Of a DNA stretch of 64,000 bases, positions 17,498-25,963 are shown one piece after another. The notes below the pieces were generated by a model. It saw nothing but the letters and a program-made list of their open reading frames with translations. It was not told the origin of the DNA and searched no databases. The stretch lies in assembly GCF_029714405.1 (NCBI RefSeq), contig NZ_CP121650.1, forward strand, positions 5,461,001 through 5,525,000, given 5' to 3'. The stretch's first letter is position 1; each line of letters starts with the position of its first letter. The position numbers and the translations under genes are program-made. The DNA comes from Bradyrhizobium sp. CB82 (GTDB lineage: Bacteria; Pseudomonadota; Alphaproteobacteria; Rhizobiales; Xanthobacteraceae).

Positions 17498-18529
17498 ATG
17501 CGTGCCGTCGTCATTCACGCGCCGAAGGACCTGCGGATCGACAATTATCCGGATGCAGCGCCCGGCCCGAGCGAAGTCCGCGTCAAGATCGCCAATGGCG
17601 GCATCTGCGGCTCCGACCTGCATTACTATCACCATGGCGGTTTCGGCACAGTGCGGATACAGCAGCCGATGGCGCTTGGGCATGAGATCGCCGGCGTGAT
17701 CGCCGCTGTTGGCAACGGTGTTGCACATCTGAAGCCGGGCACGCGTGTCGCGGTCAATCCGAGCAAGCCGTGCGGCCAGTGCCTGCATTGCCAGGAAGGC
17801 ATGCGCAACCAGTGCCTCGACATGCGCTTCATGGGCAGCGCGATGCGCAATCCCCACGTCCAGGGCGGCTTTCGCGAGTACGTCACCGTCGATGCCGCGC
17901 AAGCCGTGCCGATCGCCGAAAAACTGTCGCTGGCGGAAGCCGCGATGGCGGAGCCGCTCGCGGTGTGCCTGCATGCCGGCCGGCAGGCAGGCCCCCTGCT
18001 CGGCAAGCGCGTGCTGATCACCGGCTGCGGACCGATCGGCGCGCTGATGATCCTGGTGTCACGCTTCGGCGGCGCGGCCGAAATCGTGGTGACTGACGTG
18101 GCCGACGCGCCGCTCGCAATCGCCAAAAAGCTCGGCGCCACGCACGCCATCAACGTCGCCTCGAACGCCGAGGCGCTAAATCCCTGGCGCGCCGGCAAGG
18201 GCGTGTTCGACACGCTGTTCGAAGCCTCCGGCAACCAGGCGGCGCTGCGTACTGCGCTCGACTTGCTCCGCCCCGGCGCGACCATCGTGCAGCTCGGCCT
18301 CGGCGGCGAGATGACGCTGCCGATCAATTCCATCGTCGCCAAGGAGTTGCAGTTCCGCGGCACCTTCCGCTTCGATCCGGAATTCGAGCTTGCGGTGCGG
18401 TTGATGGGCGAAGGCCTGATCGACGTGAAGCCACTGATCTCGGCCTCGCTGCCGTTCGAGAACGCGGTCGCCGCCTTCGAGCTCGCCAGCGACCGGTCTC
18501 AGTCGATGAAGGTGCAGCTGACGTTCTAG
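17498..18529 (+). CDS. idnD: Zinc-dependent alcohol dehydrogenase, probable L-idonate 5-dehydrogenase
   Basis: 343 residues from ATG 17498, with AAGGAG upstream. Medium-chain dehydrogenase: catalytic zinc ligands in GGICGSDLHYYHHGG and GHEIAG, structural zinc cysteines in PCGQCLHCQEGMRNQC, and a Rossmann loop GCGPIGALM near 172. The HHGGFGTVRIQQPMALGHE region is characteristic of L-idonate 5-dehydrogenases, which oxidise L-idonate to 5-ketogluconate. It is third in the dehydratase-idnO-idnD operon. The three together would convert idonate through 5-ketogluconate and gluconate to 2-keto-3-deoxygluconate without phosphorylation, provided the dehydratase takes gluconate. Confidence 0.85.
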   Translation: MRAVVIHAPKDLRIDNYPDAAPGPSEVRVKIANGGICGSDLHYYHHGGFGTVRIQQPMALGHEIAGVIAAVGNGVAHLKPGTRVAVNPSKPCGQCLHCQEGMRNQCLDMRFMGSAMRNPHVQGGFREYVTVDAAQAVPIAEKLSLAEAAMAEPLAVCLHAGRQAGPLLGKRVLITGCGPIGALMILVSRFGGAAEIVVTDVADAPLAIAKKLGATHAINVASNAEALNPWRAGKGVFDTLFEASGNQAALRTALDLLRPGATIVQLGLGGEMTLPINSIVAKELQFRGTFRFDPEFELAVRLMGEGLIDVKPLISASLPFENAVAAFELASDRSQSMKVQLTF

Positions 18530-18542
18530 AGACGCAGGTCGC

Positions 18543-18704
18543 CTACTGGCTATCGATCAGGTGATCGCCGACCAGCCGCACCGCGCCGCGATTCCAGGAA
18601 TAGTCGGCACCCATGCGCAACCCGCTGTCGCCGCGCGCGACGACCGCGCCGGTTGGAAGCACTGCGAGGAGAAAGGCAGAGAGGATCAGCCGGAAACGGT
18701 GCAT
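18543..18704 (-). CDS. Small secreted protein, unknown function
   Basis: 53 residues from ATG 18704 with GAGG seven bases upstream, starting MHRFRLILSAFLLAVLPTGAVVARG, a convincing signal peptide, followed by a short tail GADYSWNRGAVRLVGDHLIDSQ. It lies convergent to idnD and divergent from the histidine kinase at 18889. I do not recognise a family. Its short length means chance cannot be excluded, but the signal peptide and ribosome site argue that it is real. Confidence 0.45.
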   Translation of the reverse strand: MHRFRLILSAFLLAVLPTGAVVARGDSGLRMGADYSWNRGAVRLVGDHLIDSQ

Positions 18705-18888
18705 GAGCGGGCCTCGTATGACGGAGCGGCCCGCGATGCTAGGCCGGCAGCCACAGGCCGCGCAGCCGTGCCCGTCCCGGCGCGCGCCGGGAAAATTTCA
18801 CGACTTTGATCCGGGACGGCTGCGGGCGCTTTCCGCCGCTTGCGTTCTGCCGTTTAATGCGGATGCCGTCCGCGCCAGGTGCCCGCCG

Positions 18889-20292
18889 ATGTGGAACCGC
18901 CCGAGGTTCGATCTCAAGGTCCGTCTGACGTTGCGCGTGGCCGCCATATCGGCCGCCTGCTTCGCCGCGATCTCCGCCTACTTCCTCATCACGGCCGACC
19001 GCGCGGTGCATGCGCGCATCGACGGTATCGCGGCCATCGTGGCGAAGACGCTGGAGCTGCAACAGGGGAAAGTCCAGTGGGTGAACAGCCCGCGCTCGGA
19101 CTTTCCGAACCTTGATCCTGTCGCGACCTTTGTGATGACACCCGGCCTGTGTCTCGCATTCCGTGGCCCGAGCGGCGAGCTGCTCCAGCGATTCTGCAGC
19201 GGCGCGCCGACCCCGGCGAGCGCGCCACCGCAGGCGTTCGCGGCCTTCTATCGCAGCCTGTTCGACCCCGGCCGCGAAGCGGTACGGCCCGTGATCGCGC
19301 GCGGAGCCAAGCTCGGCGACGCCGCAGTCTGGTTCGATCCGGCCATGCAGACCGCGGAGGCCTGGCACGAGGCCGGTCGCCTGATGACCGTGCTTGCAAT
19401 CACGCTGCCGCTGTTGTGCGCCCTGGTCTACGCAGCGCTGGCGCGCGCGCTGCGTCCGACACAGCTCGTTCGCGCCGGCCTCGAACGCATTGCCGCCAAT
19501 GACCTCGATGCGCGGCTGCCGCCCTTCGACCTCGCGGAGCTGTCGGCGATCCGCGACGTCTTCAATCATCTCGCTGCGAGTCTTGCCACGGCGCTATCCG
19601 AGCGCAGCGAACTGACGCGCAGGCTGATCGCGCTCCAGGACGAGGAGCGCCGCCATCTCGCGCGCGAGCTGCACGACGAGTTCGGCCAGTCGCTCGCCGC
19701 AATCCGTGCGCTCGCCGCATCCGCCCGCCAGACAGCGGTACAGGACTGCCCCGAATTGCTGGGAGAATGCGACAGCATTGCCCGGACCGCGACCGGCATG
19801 ATGGAGACGCTGCGCGGCGCGCTGTTCCGGTTGCGGCCCCCCGATGTCGATGAGCTCGGCCTCGTCGCGAGCCTCGAAGGCCTGGTGTCGGGGTGGAACG
19901 GCCGTAGCCGCGGCCAGACACGCTTCGACATCCGCTTCGAGGGTGCCTTCGAGGATCTGCCCGCTTCCATCAGCGCCAATCTCTACCGCATCGTGCAGGA
20001 GGCGCTTACCAACGCGGCCAAGCACGCCGGCGCCACGAAGGTCAGCCTGCATCTGGAGATGTGCGCGAAGCCTGGCGCGAGTGAGATCGCGCTGGCCATC
20101 GACGACGACGGCCGGCCGAACGATGCCGTCGTCAAATCCGGCATGGGCCTGCTCGGCATGCGCGAGCGCGTCGCGGCGATGCGCGGCCGGCTCAGCTTCT
20201 CGGCTGGACCGGACGGCGGTTCCGCCCTCCGTGTCGTCATTCCGGTCAGTCCCGCCGACGGGCCGCTTGAAGCTCTGGAGGACGCGGCATGA
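18889..20292 (+). CDS. NarL-family membrane sensor histidine kinase (HisKA_3)
   Basis: 467 residues from ATG 18889. The frame is open from 18613, but the upstream part is basic, lacks a ribosome site and would bury the N-terminal membrane anchor. Transmembrane helices near 14-36 (LRVAAISAACFAAISAYFLI) and 165-187 (LAITLPLLCALVYAALARAL) enclose an extracytoplasmic region of about 130 residues. Then a HAMP-like linker and a HisKA_3 domain with ARELHDEFGQSLAAIR (His262), and a HATPase with VQEALTNAAKHA and GMGLLGMRERVAA. The gene overlaps the regulator start by four bases (ATGA), so the pair is translationally coupled. Its signal is unknown. Confidence 0.88.
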   Translation: MWNRPRFDLKVRLTLRVAAISAACFAAISAYFLITADRAVHARIDGIAAIVAKTLELQQGKVQWVNSPRSDFPNLDPVATFVMTPGLCLAFRGPSGELLQRFCSGAPTPASAPPQAFAAFYRSLFDPGREAVRPVIARGAKLGDAAVWFDPAMQTAEAWHEAGRLMTVLAITLPLLCALVYAALARALRPTQLVRAGLERIAANDLDARLPPFDLAELSAIRDVFNHLAASLATALSERSELTRRLIALQDEERRHLARELHDEFGQSLAAIRALAASARQTAVQDCPELLGECDSIARTATGMMETLRGALFRLRPPDVDELGLVASLEGLVSGWNGRSRGQTRFDIRFEGAFEDLPASISANLYRIVQEALTNAAKHAGATKVSLHLEMCAKPGASEIALAIDDDGRPNDAVVKSGMGLLGMRERVAAMRGRLSFSAGPDGGSALRVVIPVSPADGPLEALEDAA

Positions 20293-20951
20293 GCGAGGCC
20301 GGCTGGGGCATCATGCTGGTCGACGACCACGCCGTCGTCCGCGAGGGCTATCGCTCGGTCTTGCAGAAGCAGCCGGGACTGCGCGTCGTCGCCGAGGCCT
20401 CGGATGGCGCGGAAGCCTACCGGCTGTACAAGGAGAGCGCGCCCGATCTGATCATCATGGATCTGAGCATGCCCGGTATCGGCGGCCTCGAGGCGATCCG
20501 GCGGATCAGGCAGTGGGACAAGGCCGCAAAAATCCTCGTCTTCACCATGCATCAGAACGCGGGCTTCGCCGTGCAGGCGATCCGCGCCGGTGCAAGGGGC
20601 TACGTCACCAAGACCAGCCCGCCGGAGACGCTGGTGCGCGCGGTGATGGACGTGCTTGCGGGGCGGGTCGCCATCAGCCCCGACATCGACCACGAGCTCG
20701 CACTGAGCCGACTCGCCGGCGAGAGCTCGGCCACCGACGTCCTGACGGCGCGCGAATTCGAGGTGCTCAGGCTCTTGCTCGCCGAACGCTCCACCGAGGA
20801 GATCGCCGAGACGCTCCACGTCAGTCCCAAGACGGTCGCGAACCTGCACTCCCTGATCAAGGGCAAGCTCGGCGTCGAGTCGGATATCGAGCTCGTCAGG
20901 CTCGCGCTGCGCCAGGGCATATTGACCCAGGTCGATCTCGGCGAGGCCTGA
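20289..20951 (+). CDS. LuxR/NarL-type response regulator
   Basis: 220 residues from ATG 20289 (overlapping the kinase stop). Receiver domain with MLVDDHAVVREGY, phospho-acceptor Asp58 (LIIMDLSMPGIGG) and a Lys near 110 (GYVTKTSPPE), then a linker and a LuxR-type helix-turn-helix (LTAREFEVLRLLLAERSTEEIAETLHVSPKTVANLHS...IKGKLGV). The family binds DNA as a phosphorylated dimer. Targets are unknown. The convergent membrane-protein gene at 20963 is the closest neighbour but is not evidently controlled by it. Confidence 0.9.
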   Translation: MSEAGWGIMLVDDHAVVREGYRSVLQKQPGLRVVAEASDGAEAYRLYKESAPDLIIMDLSMPGIGGLEAIRRIRQWDKAAKILVFTMHQNAGFAVQAIRAGARGYVTKTSPPETLVRAVMDVLAGRVAISPDIDHELALSRLAGESSATDVLTAREFEVLRLLLAERSTEEIAETLHVSPKTVANLHSLIKGKLGVESDIELVRLALRQGILTQVDLGEA

Positions 20952-20962
20952 AGCGCCGCGGC

Positions 20963-21808
20963 TCAAACGAGGTAGCGCGTCAGGTAGCCTTCCATCGCGT
21001 AGAGCGCGCACAGCGCAAGACTCGACCACACCGCCGCGCTGAAATAGAGCGCCATCCAGGCGAGTTCCCCCTTCCAATGCGCGACGTCGTGCGTCACGAC
21101 CCAGCGGGTGGCGACGTCATGAAGGCCTTCGAGCAGGCCCAACAGCCTGCCGCCTTCGGGATGCCCTGCCCGCCAGCGGCTCAGATACATCGGCACGTCG
21201 ACGGTGACGAGGAAGGCGAGGTAGCAGGCGATGCCGACGATGCCGGCAATGAGGGCCCAGCGCACCGGCCCCTGGAATTCGGGCAGCAGGCGGCACAGCG
21301 CGATGCCGACCAGGAAAAAGACCACCGCCCACAGCGAATTCTCGACGGCGTTGTAGAGGTAGTTGGTGGTCAGCACCGCGTACCAGGAAAAGCATTCGGC
21401 GATGATGATCACCGGCACGATCACAAGCGCGATGTTCGCGGTGGTCTGCGCCCCCGCCATGCCGCCGAGCTGGGCGAGAATGATCGCCCATTGCGCGGCG
21501 AAGCAGAGCTCAGCGACCGTCGCGACCGAGCGGCCGACGAACACGCTCGACAGCCAGGTGTCGAACAGGCAGATGCGCTGCACGTCGGCGCGCGGCAGGA
21601 AGGAGCGGAACGCGCAGCCGAACACGTAGCCGGCGCAAAGCAGCAGCATCAATCCGACACCCGACACGCTGCCGAGGTCGTCCGCCGGCGTCTGGTAGAA
21701 TGCGCGATACAGCATGAACCAGACGAGGATGTTGGCGTTGCTGACCAGCGTCAGAGAACCCCACCACCAGGCCAGGGGATTTGACCTCGCCTGCAACATC
21801 AACCGCAT
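20963..21808 (-). CDS. Polytopic membrane protein of unknown function
   Basis: 281 residues from ATG 21808, chosen because GGAG lies six bases upstream; a GTG at 21838 would add ten residues. Seven or so hydrophobic segments, e.g. WWWGSLTLVSNANILVWFML, VGLMLLLCAGYVFGCAF, IALVIVPVIIIAECFSWY, LWAVVFFLVGIALC, WALIAGIVGIACYLAFLVTV and MALYFSAAVWSSLALCALY. The acidic YQTPADDLGS loop and the HDVAHWKGE motif stand out but do not point me to a family. It is alone on its strand, convergent with the two-component pair. Confidence 0.65.
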   Translation of the reverse strand: MRLMLQARSNPLAWWWGSLTLVSNANILVWFMLYRAFYQTPADDLGSVSGVGLMLLLCAGYVFGCAFRSFLPRADVQRICLFDTWLSSVFVGRSVATVAELCFAAQWAIILAQLGGMAGAQTTANIALVIVPVIIIAECFSWYAVLTTNYLYNAVENSLWAVVFFLVGIALCRLLPEFQGPVRWALIAGIVGIACYLAFLVTVDVPMYLSRWRAGHPEGGRLLGLLEGLHDVATRWVVTHDVAHWKGELAWMALYFSAAVWSSLALCALYAMEGYLTRYLV

Positions 21809-21955
21809 CGACCGCTCCGCCTGTAACCGAACCGACACTCAACCGTAGCAATTCTGTTACAAATGACCAGCCGGTCACGACAAAAATGCGTGTGCCTGAT
21901 TCGATCCGGGCCGGGCGCGAGTCCGGCCGGCGCGAGCGGTGGATTGCGAGTGACA

Positions 21956-22444
21956 TCAACCCTTTAGGGTCGTCACATGGGCGGCAAGCTTGTCCAGCGT
22001 CTGGTAACCGAACTCGACGGCGCCGAAGCCGATCACGGTCTCGCGCTGCGCGGCCGTCGGGTGCAGTTGTCGCAGCGTCAGCACGGTCTTGTCGCCGTGA
22101 GCGTCGAAGGTGACGGTGACGCGGAACATGCCGGGATCCTCGTCCTTGTCCGCGCCGTGATCGACCTCGATCAGCCGCGGCTTGTCGATGCGCAGGAAAC
22201 GCATGCGGTTCGGATAGACCGTGCCGTCGGGCCCGATCATGTCGAAACGCCAGACGCCGCCGACGCGGACGTCGATCTCCTTGCTCTCGATCCGGAAGCC
22301 TGCCGGCCCGAACCATTGCGGCAGATGCTTTGGGTCGGACCACGCCTCGAACACCAATTCGCGCGGCGCGTCGATCACCCGCGACAGCACGATCTCGCGA
22401 TCGAGCGACCAATGCGACAGAGCGGCGTTGGCAGAACTAGTCAT
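21956..22444 (-). CDS. SRPBCC (AHSA1/START-like) domain protein
   Basis: 162 residues from ATG 22444; a GTG directly before it is also possible. Features of the AHSA1-like branch of the Bet v 1/SRPBCC fold: IVLSRVIDAPRELVFEAWSDPKHLPQWFGP at the start, then GGVWRFDMIGPDG and a C-terminal helix with GFGAVEFGYQTLDKLAAHV. Such proteins form a hydrophobic ligand cavity. Here its gene overlaps the end of an ArsR-type repressor gene, a very common pairing in which the repressor controls the SRPBCC protein. No ligand can be proposed. Confidence 0.85.
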   Translation of the reverse strand: MTSSANAALSHWSLDREIVLSRVIDAPRELVFEAWSDPKHLPQWFGPAGFRIESKEIDVRVGGVWRFDMIGPDGTVYPNRMRFLRIDKPRLIEVDHGADKDEDPGMFRVTVTFDAHGDKTVLTLRQLHPTAAQRETVIGFGAVEFGYQTLDKLAAHVTTLKG

Positions 22445-22832
22445 CACGCAAGACCTTTCCCTTGGTTGTGGACGGCGAGCGCCTCACGCCCCGTCCCTTC
22501 GTTGTTTTCTTGAGCATCATCACATAGGCCTCGAACCGGTCGAGGCGCGCTTCCCAGATCGCCCGCTGCTGCTGGAACCAATGCTCCGCGCCCGCCATCG
22601 CCTCCGGCCGCAGCCGGCAGGTGCGCACGCGTCCGGACTTTTCGGACTCGACGAGGCCGCTCTCCTCGAGCACGCGTATGTGCTTCATGAAGCTCGGCAG
22701 CGCCATAGCGAAGGGATCGGCGAGCTCGCCGATCGAGGCTTCGCCCTCGCACAGCCGCATCACGATCGCCCTGCGCGTCGGATCGGACAGCGCGCCGAAG
22801 ACCTGGTCGAGTCGGGATAATTGGTTAGCCAT
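22437..22832 (-). CDS. ArsR-family transcriptional repressor
   Basis: 131 residues from ATG 22832 (MANQLSRLDQVFGALSDPTRRAIVMRL), the usual N terminus of this subgroup. The frame stays open to 22868, but that extension is atypical. Winged-helix core with GEASIGELADPFAMALPSFMKHIRVLEESGLVESEKSGRVRTCRL. It lacks the metal-binding CxC of arsenic or cadmium sensors, as do most SRPBCC-associated members. Two TTAACCAA/CTAACCAA half-sites sit on the start codon (about 22820-22846) and could be an autoregulatory site. Confidence 0.85.
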   Translation of the reverse strand: MANQLSRLDQVFGALSDPTRRAIVMRLCEGEASIGELADPFAMALPSFMKHIRVLEESGLVESEKSGRVRTCRLRPEAMAGAEHWFQQQRAIWEARLDRFEAYVMMLKKTTKGRGVRRSPSTTKGKVLRDD

Positions 22833-22999
22833 TTGGTTAACTATAGATGGGATGCTGAGCGCTGTCAATGATCGTTAGCCGACTAGCTTAGTTTCTTTGC
22901 CACCGCGGGCAGAACCCTCCCGCGCAATCGTGAATTGGGATGCGCGACATTTACCGATAAGAGTGAAATGGGGGCGCTTCGAATTGATCGTCAGACCGC

Positions 23000-24169
23000 G
23001 TGCAACCTCTTGTTCCCTCACCGCGCCCTGTCATCAGCCGCCGGTCCCTTGGCAAGGCCGCGCTGCTGCCGCTCGCATTTGGTCTTGCTCGTCCTGCCCG
23101 CGCGGACTCCGACATGATACCGATGATGCGGGACATCATGGCTGCGGAGCTTGCGCCGACGGCGACGCCGGATCATCCCGGCGGCCTTGCCGCCGCGCTC
23201 TATGCGGGCCGTCACGTCGACTTCTTCAACTACGGCCTCGCCGATGACGCCACCAGGCGCCCCGTGACATCGGACACGCTGTTCAACCTCGCCTCCTTGC
23301 GAAAGACCTTTGAGGCGACCCTGGTCGCGCTCGGGGTGCGCCGCGGCGAATTGCGGCTCGACGAGCGTGTGGCGACGTACTTGCCCGAGCTCAACGGCGG
23401 CTACATCCGCCACGTCACGGTCGGCGAGCTCGTCACGCATACGTCCGGACTGCTGCTATCGACCGATCATCCGCCGTGGCCGAATGATCCGTTGAGCCTC
23501 CGCGAGTTCCTCGACATGCTCAACGCCTTCACGCCGCCCTCGGGCGAGCAACCCGGCAAGCAGCGCATCTACACCCATGCGGGTTATGTGCTGCTCCAGC
23601 TCGTGCTCGAGCGCCGCTATCGCGTCTCGATCCGCGAGCTGATCGCAAATCGCATCCTGAATCCGCTCGGCATGACCTCGACATTCGTGCCGGAGCGCGC
23701 GCCCGACAACCGCGTAATGCTGAGTGATGCGCAGATGGCGCGTGCCGTGCAAGGCTATTCCGATCAGGGCACACCGATCGGGCCGCCCGGCTATCAGCAA
23801 AGCTATTTCGACTTTCCAGGCACCGGCCAGATGTTCTCGTCAGCGCGCGACCTCGCGATCTTCGTCGCGGCCTACACGGACGGCAGGTCGATCGAGCCCG
23901 AGCTGCACGAGGCCATCCGGATGACGCAGCACGAGAGCTTTCGCGTCGACGAGAAATTCGGCCAAGCCATGGCCTGGGAGACCGTGCATCTGGACGGTGT
24001 GACGGTCTTGGACAAGCCGGGCGGCCTCAACAATGCCTCGGGCTATATCGGCCTCGTGCCCACCCGGAGGCTCGGCATCGTCCTGCTCGCCAATCGCGGC
24101 GAGTATCCGCACGAGATCGCGCGCTACAAGATCCTGCCGGCGCTGGCGCGAGTGGTCGCGTCGCGGTGA
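23000..24169 (+). CDS. Exported serine hydrolase, class C beta-lactamase / penicillin-binding protein-like
   Basis: 389 residues from GTG 23000. The N terminus has a twin-arginine-like leader (SRRSLGKAALLPLAFGLARPARA). The beta-lactamase fold is shown by Ser99-x-x-Lys102 in FNLASLRKTFEA, the second-motif region KQRIYTHAGYVLLQLVLE (Tyr-Thr-His where Tyr-x-Asn is usual) and KPGG near 342 in the place of the KTG box. Family members act as esterases, D-aminopeptidases or beta-lactamases. The altered second and third motifs make a true beta-lactamase unlikely. Alone between the ArsR/SRPBCC pair and the SDR; the substrate is unknown. Confidence 0.82.
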   Translation: MQPLVPSPRPVISRRSLGKAALLPLAFGLARPARADSDMIPMMRDIMAAELAPTATPDHPGGLAAALYAGRHVDFFNYGLADDATRRPVTSDTLFNLASLRKTFEATLVALGVRRGELRLDERVATYLPELNGGYIRHVTVGELVTHTSGLLLSTDHPPWPNDPLSLREFLDMLNAFTPPSGEQPGKQRIYTHAGYVLLQLVLERRYRVSIRELIANRILNPLGMTSTFVPERAPDNRVMLSDAQMARAVQGYSDQGTPIGPPGYQQSYFDFPGTGQMFSSARDLAIFVAAYTDGRSIEPELHEAIRMTQHESFRVDEKFGQAMAWETVHLDGVTVLDKPGGLNNASGYIGLVPTRRLGIVLLANRGEYPHEIARYKILPALARVVASR

Positions 24170-24303
24170 ATACGACAACCGTGCCACCGCATTGATAGTT
24201 CAACTTGGCTCGGACGATACCTACGCCAATCGCACCAAGCCTGCGGCGACAATCCGGCGAAGGCCGAGAGACCGCAGGTGAACTCGAACTGGAGGCCGCC
24301 GCC

Positions 24304-25008
24304 TCAGACGGAGCGCGTCAGCCCGCCGTCGACGCGGATGTTCTGCCCGGTGATGTAGGCGGCGCCGTCGGAGGCGAGGAACGAGATCGTCGCGGCGATC
24401 TCCTCCACCTTGCCATAGCGCCGCATCGGCACGCTGTCGCGGCGCGCCTCCGTCGCCGGCAGGCTGTCGATCCAGCCCGGCAGCACGTTGTTCATGCGGA
24501 TATTCAAGGCAGCATAGGTATCCGTGAAGATCTTCGTGAAGGCGGCAAGCCCGGCGCGGAACACCGCCGAGGTCGGAAACATCGCGCTCGGCTCGAACGC
24601 CCAGGCGGTCGAGATGTTGATGATCGCGCCTTGCTTCTGCGCCTGCATGATCGGCGTGACCAGCCGCGTCGGGCGGATCACGTTCAAGAGGTAGGTATCC
24701 ATGCCCGTATGCCACTGCTCGTCCGTGATCTCCACGATCGGCGCGCGCGGCCCGTGGCCGGCGCTGTTGACGAGCACGTCGATGCGACCCCACTTCGCCA
24801 TGGCGCCATCGACCAGGCGCTTGAGATCCTCGTTGGACTTGTTCGAGCCGGTGATGCCGAGCCCGCCGAGTTCGTTCGCAAGCGCCTCGCCCTTGCCGGA
24901 GGAGGACAGGATGGCGACGCGAAAGCCGTCGGCGGCAAGACGCCGCGCGGCGCCCGCCCCCATACCGCTGCCGCCTGCGGTGACGAGTGCGACTTTCTCT
25001 GCTGCCAT
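24304..25008 (-). CDS. SDR-family oxidoreductase with a non-canonical active site
   Basis: 234 residues from ATG 25008; the longer open frame upstream overlaps the divergent gene. Cofactor loop VTAGGSGMGAG, NSAG near 84 and a C-terminal ITGQNIRVDGGLTRS show the SDR fold. Where classical SDRs have Tyr-x3-Lys, this one reads MFPTSAVFRAGLAAFTK, so neither Tyr nor Lys is in its usual place. I recall relatives with the same FPTSAVFRA block, so this is a family trait rather than a sequencing error. It is divergent from the GNAT gene, with a strong palindrome (25058-25080) in between. Confidence 0.8.
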   Translation of the reverse strand: MAAEKVALVTAGGSGMGAGAARRLAADGFRVAILSSSGKGEALANELGGLGITGSNKSNEDLKRLVDGAMAKWGRIDVLVNSAGHGPRAPIVEITDEQWHTGMDTYLLNVIRPTRLVTPIMQAQKQGAIINISTAWAFEPSAMFPTSAVFRAGLAAFTKIFTDTYAALNIRMNNVLPGWIDSLPATEARRDSVPMRRYGKVEEIAATISFLASDGAAYITGQNIRVDGGLTRSV

Positions 25009-25057
25009 ATCGATCCCCAGCTGTTGGCATGACTTGGTGGCAGGTTTATGCGCCGCC

Positions 25058-25080
25058 TGTCCGGACGTATAGTCCGAACA
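25058..25080. promoter_or_regulatory. Operator-like palindrome between divergent SDR and GNAT genes
   Basis: TGTCCGGAC (25058-25066), spacer GTATA, and GTCCGAACA (25072-25080) form a 23-bp palindrome with one mismatch. It lies 50 bases upstream of the SDR start and 24 upstream of the GNAT start, where it would block both promoters. The shape fits a TetR- or HxlR-type dimer, but no regulator gene is adjacent, so the binding protein is unknown. Confidence 0.5.
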
Positions 25081-25104
25081 TGGGCCTGGACACGATGATT
25101 GACC

Positions 25105-25944
25105 ATGGGTGATCTGCAAATCCGCACCATGCGCGCTGACGACATCGCGCTCGCCGCCAACTGGGCGGCGGCCGAAGGCTGGAATCCGGGGTTTTCGGAT
25201 GCCGGCTGCTTCGCCGTCGTCGACCCCTTGGGCTTTCTCATCGGCGAAATCGCCGGCGAGCCGGGCGCCACCGTTTCCTGCGTCAATTACGACGATCACT
25301 TCGCCTTCCTCGGCTTCTACATCGTGCGCAACGACCTGCGCGGCCGCGGCTACGGCTTGCGCATTTGGAACGCGGCGATTGCGCATGCGGGCGCGCGCGT
25401 GATCGGGCTTGACGGTGTCGTCGCGCAGCAAGACAATTACAGAAAGTCCGGCTTTACGCTCGCCTACGCCAATATCCGCTATGGCGGGATCGTCGCGGCA
25501 CCGGCGCAGCCGTTTGGCGTCGTCGCGCTCGAGACGATTCCGCTGGCGCTGATAGAGGCGGATGACGCCACCGTCTTCCCGGCCCCGCGCAGCGCCTTCC
25601 TGCGCGCCTGGATCGGAACAGCCAGCCATATCGGCCGCGCGCTGATGCGCGATGGAAAGCTCGCCGGATGGGGCGTGATCCGCCCCTGCCGGCACGGCCA
25701 CAAGATCGGTCCGCTGGTCGCCGACGACCGCGCCGGCGCCGAGGTCATCATGCGGGCGCTGCTGGCTGGCGCAGGCGGCGGCGAGGTTTTTCTCGACGTG
25801 CCCGGCGTCAATCGCGAGGCGGTCGCGCTTGCGGAAAGTTTTGGCCTCACGCCGACCTTCGAGACGGCGCGCATGTACACCGGGCCGATCCCGCCACTGC
25901 GGCTCGACCGTCTGTTCGGTGTAACCAGCTTTGAGCTCGGCTAG
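25105..25944 (+). CDS. GNAT-family N-acetyltransferase with a C-terminal GNAT-related second domain
   Basis: 279 residues from ATG 25105 (a TTG two codons earlier is less likely). The first domain carries the acetyl-CoA binding motif FYIVRNDLRGRGYGLRIW, the R/Q-x-x-G-x-G/A signature, followed by GLDGVVAQQDNYRKSGF. The second half (from about 140: IPLALIEADDATVFPAPRSAFLRAW...GWGVIRPCRHGHKIGPLVADD) resembles the Acetyltransf_18 domain found after GNAT in YitH-like proteins. Substrate unknown. The MarC gene begins 19 bases after its stop, so they may be co-transcribed. Confidence 0.85.
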   Translation: MGDLQIRTMRADDIALAANWAAAEGWNPGFSDAGCFAVVDPLGFLIGEIAGEPGATVSCVNYDDHFAFLGFYIVRNDLRGRGYGLRIWNAAIAHAGARVIGLDGVVAQQDNYRKSGFTLAYANIRYGGIVAAPAQPFGVVALETIPLALIEADDATVFPAPRSAFLRAWIGTASHIGRALMRDGKLAGWGVIRPCRHGHKIGPLVADDRAGAEVIMRALLAGAGGGEVFLDVPGVNREAVALAESFGLTPTFETARMYTGPIPPLRLDRLFGVTSFELG

Positions 25945-25963
25945 CCCAGCGGATTGAAGCGAC

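Noticed and set aside
19844..21784. 646-codon plus-strand frame
   Set aside because: Runs out of frame through the NarL-type kinase and regulator and antisense through the membrane protein; no start site or domain.
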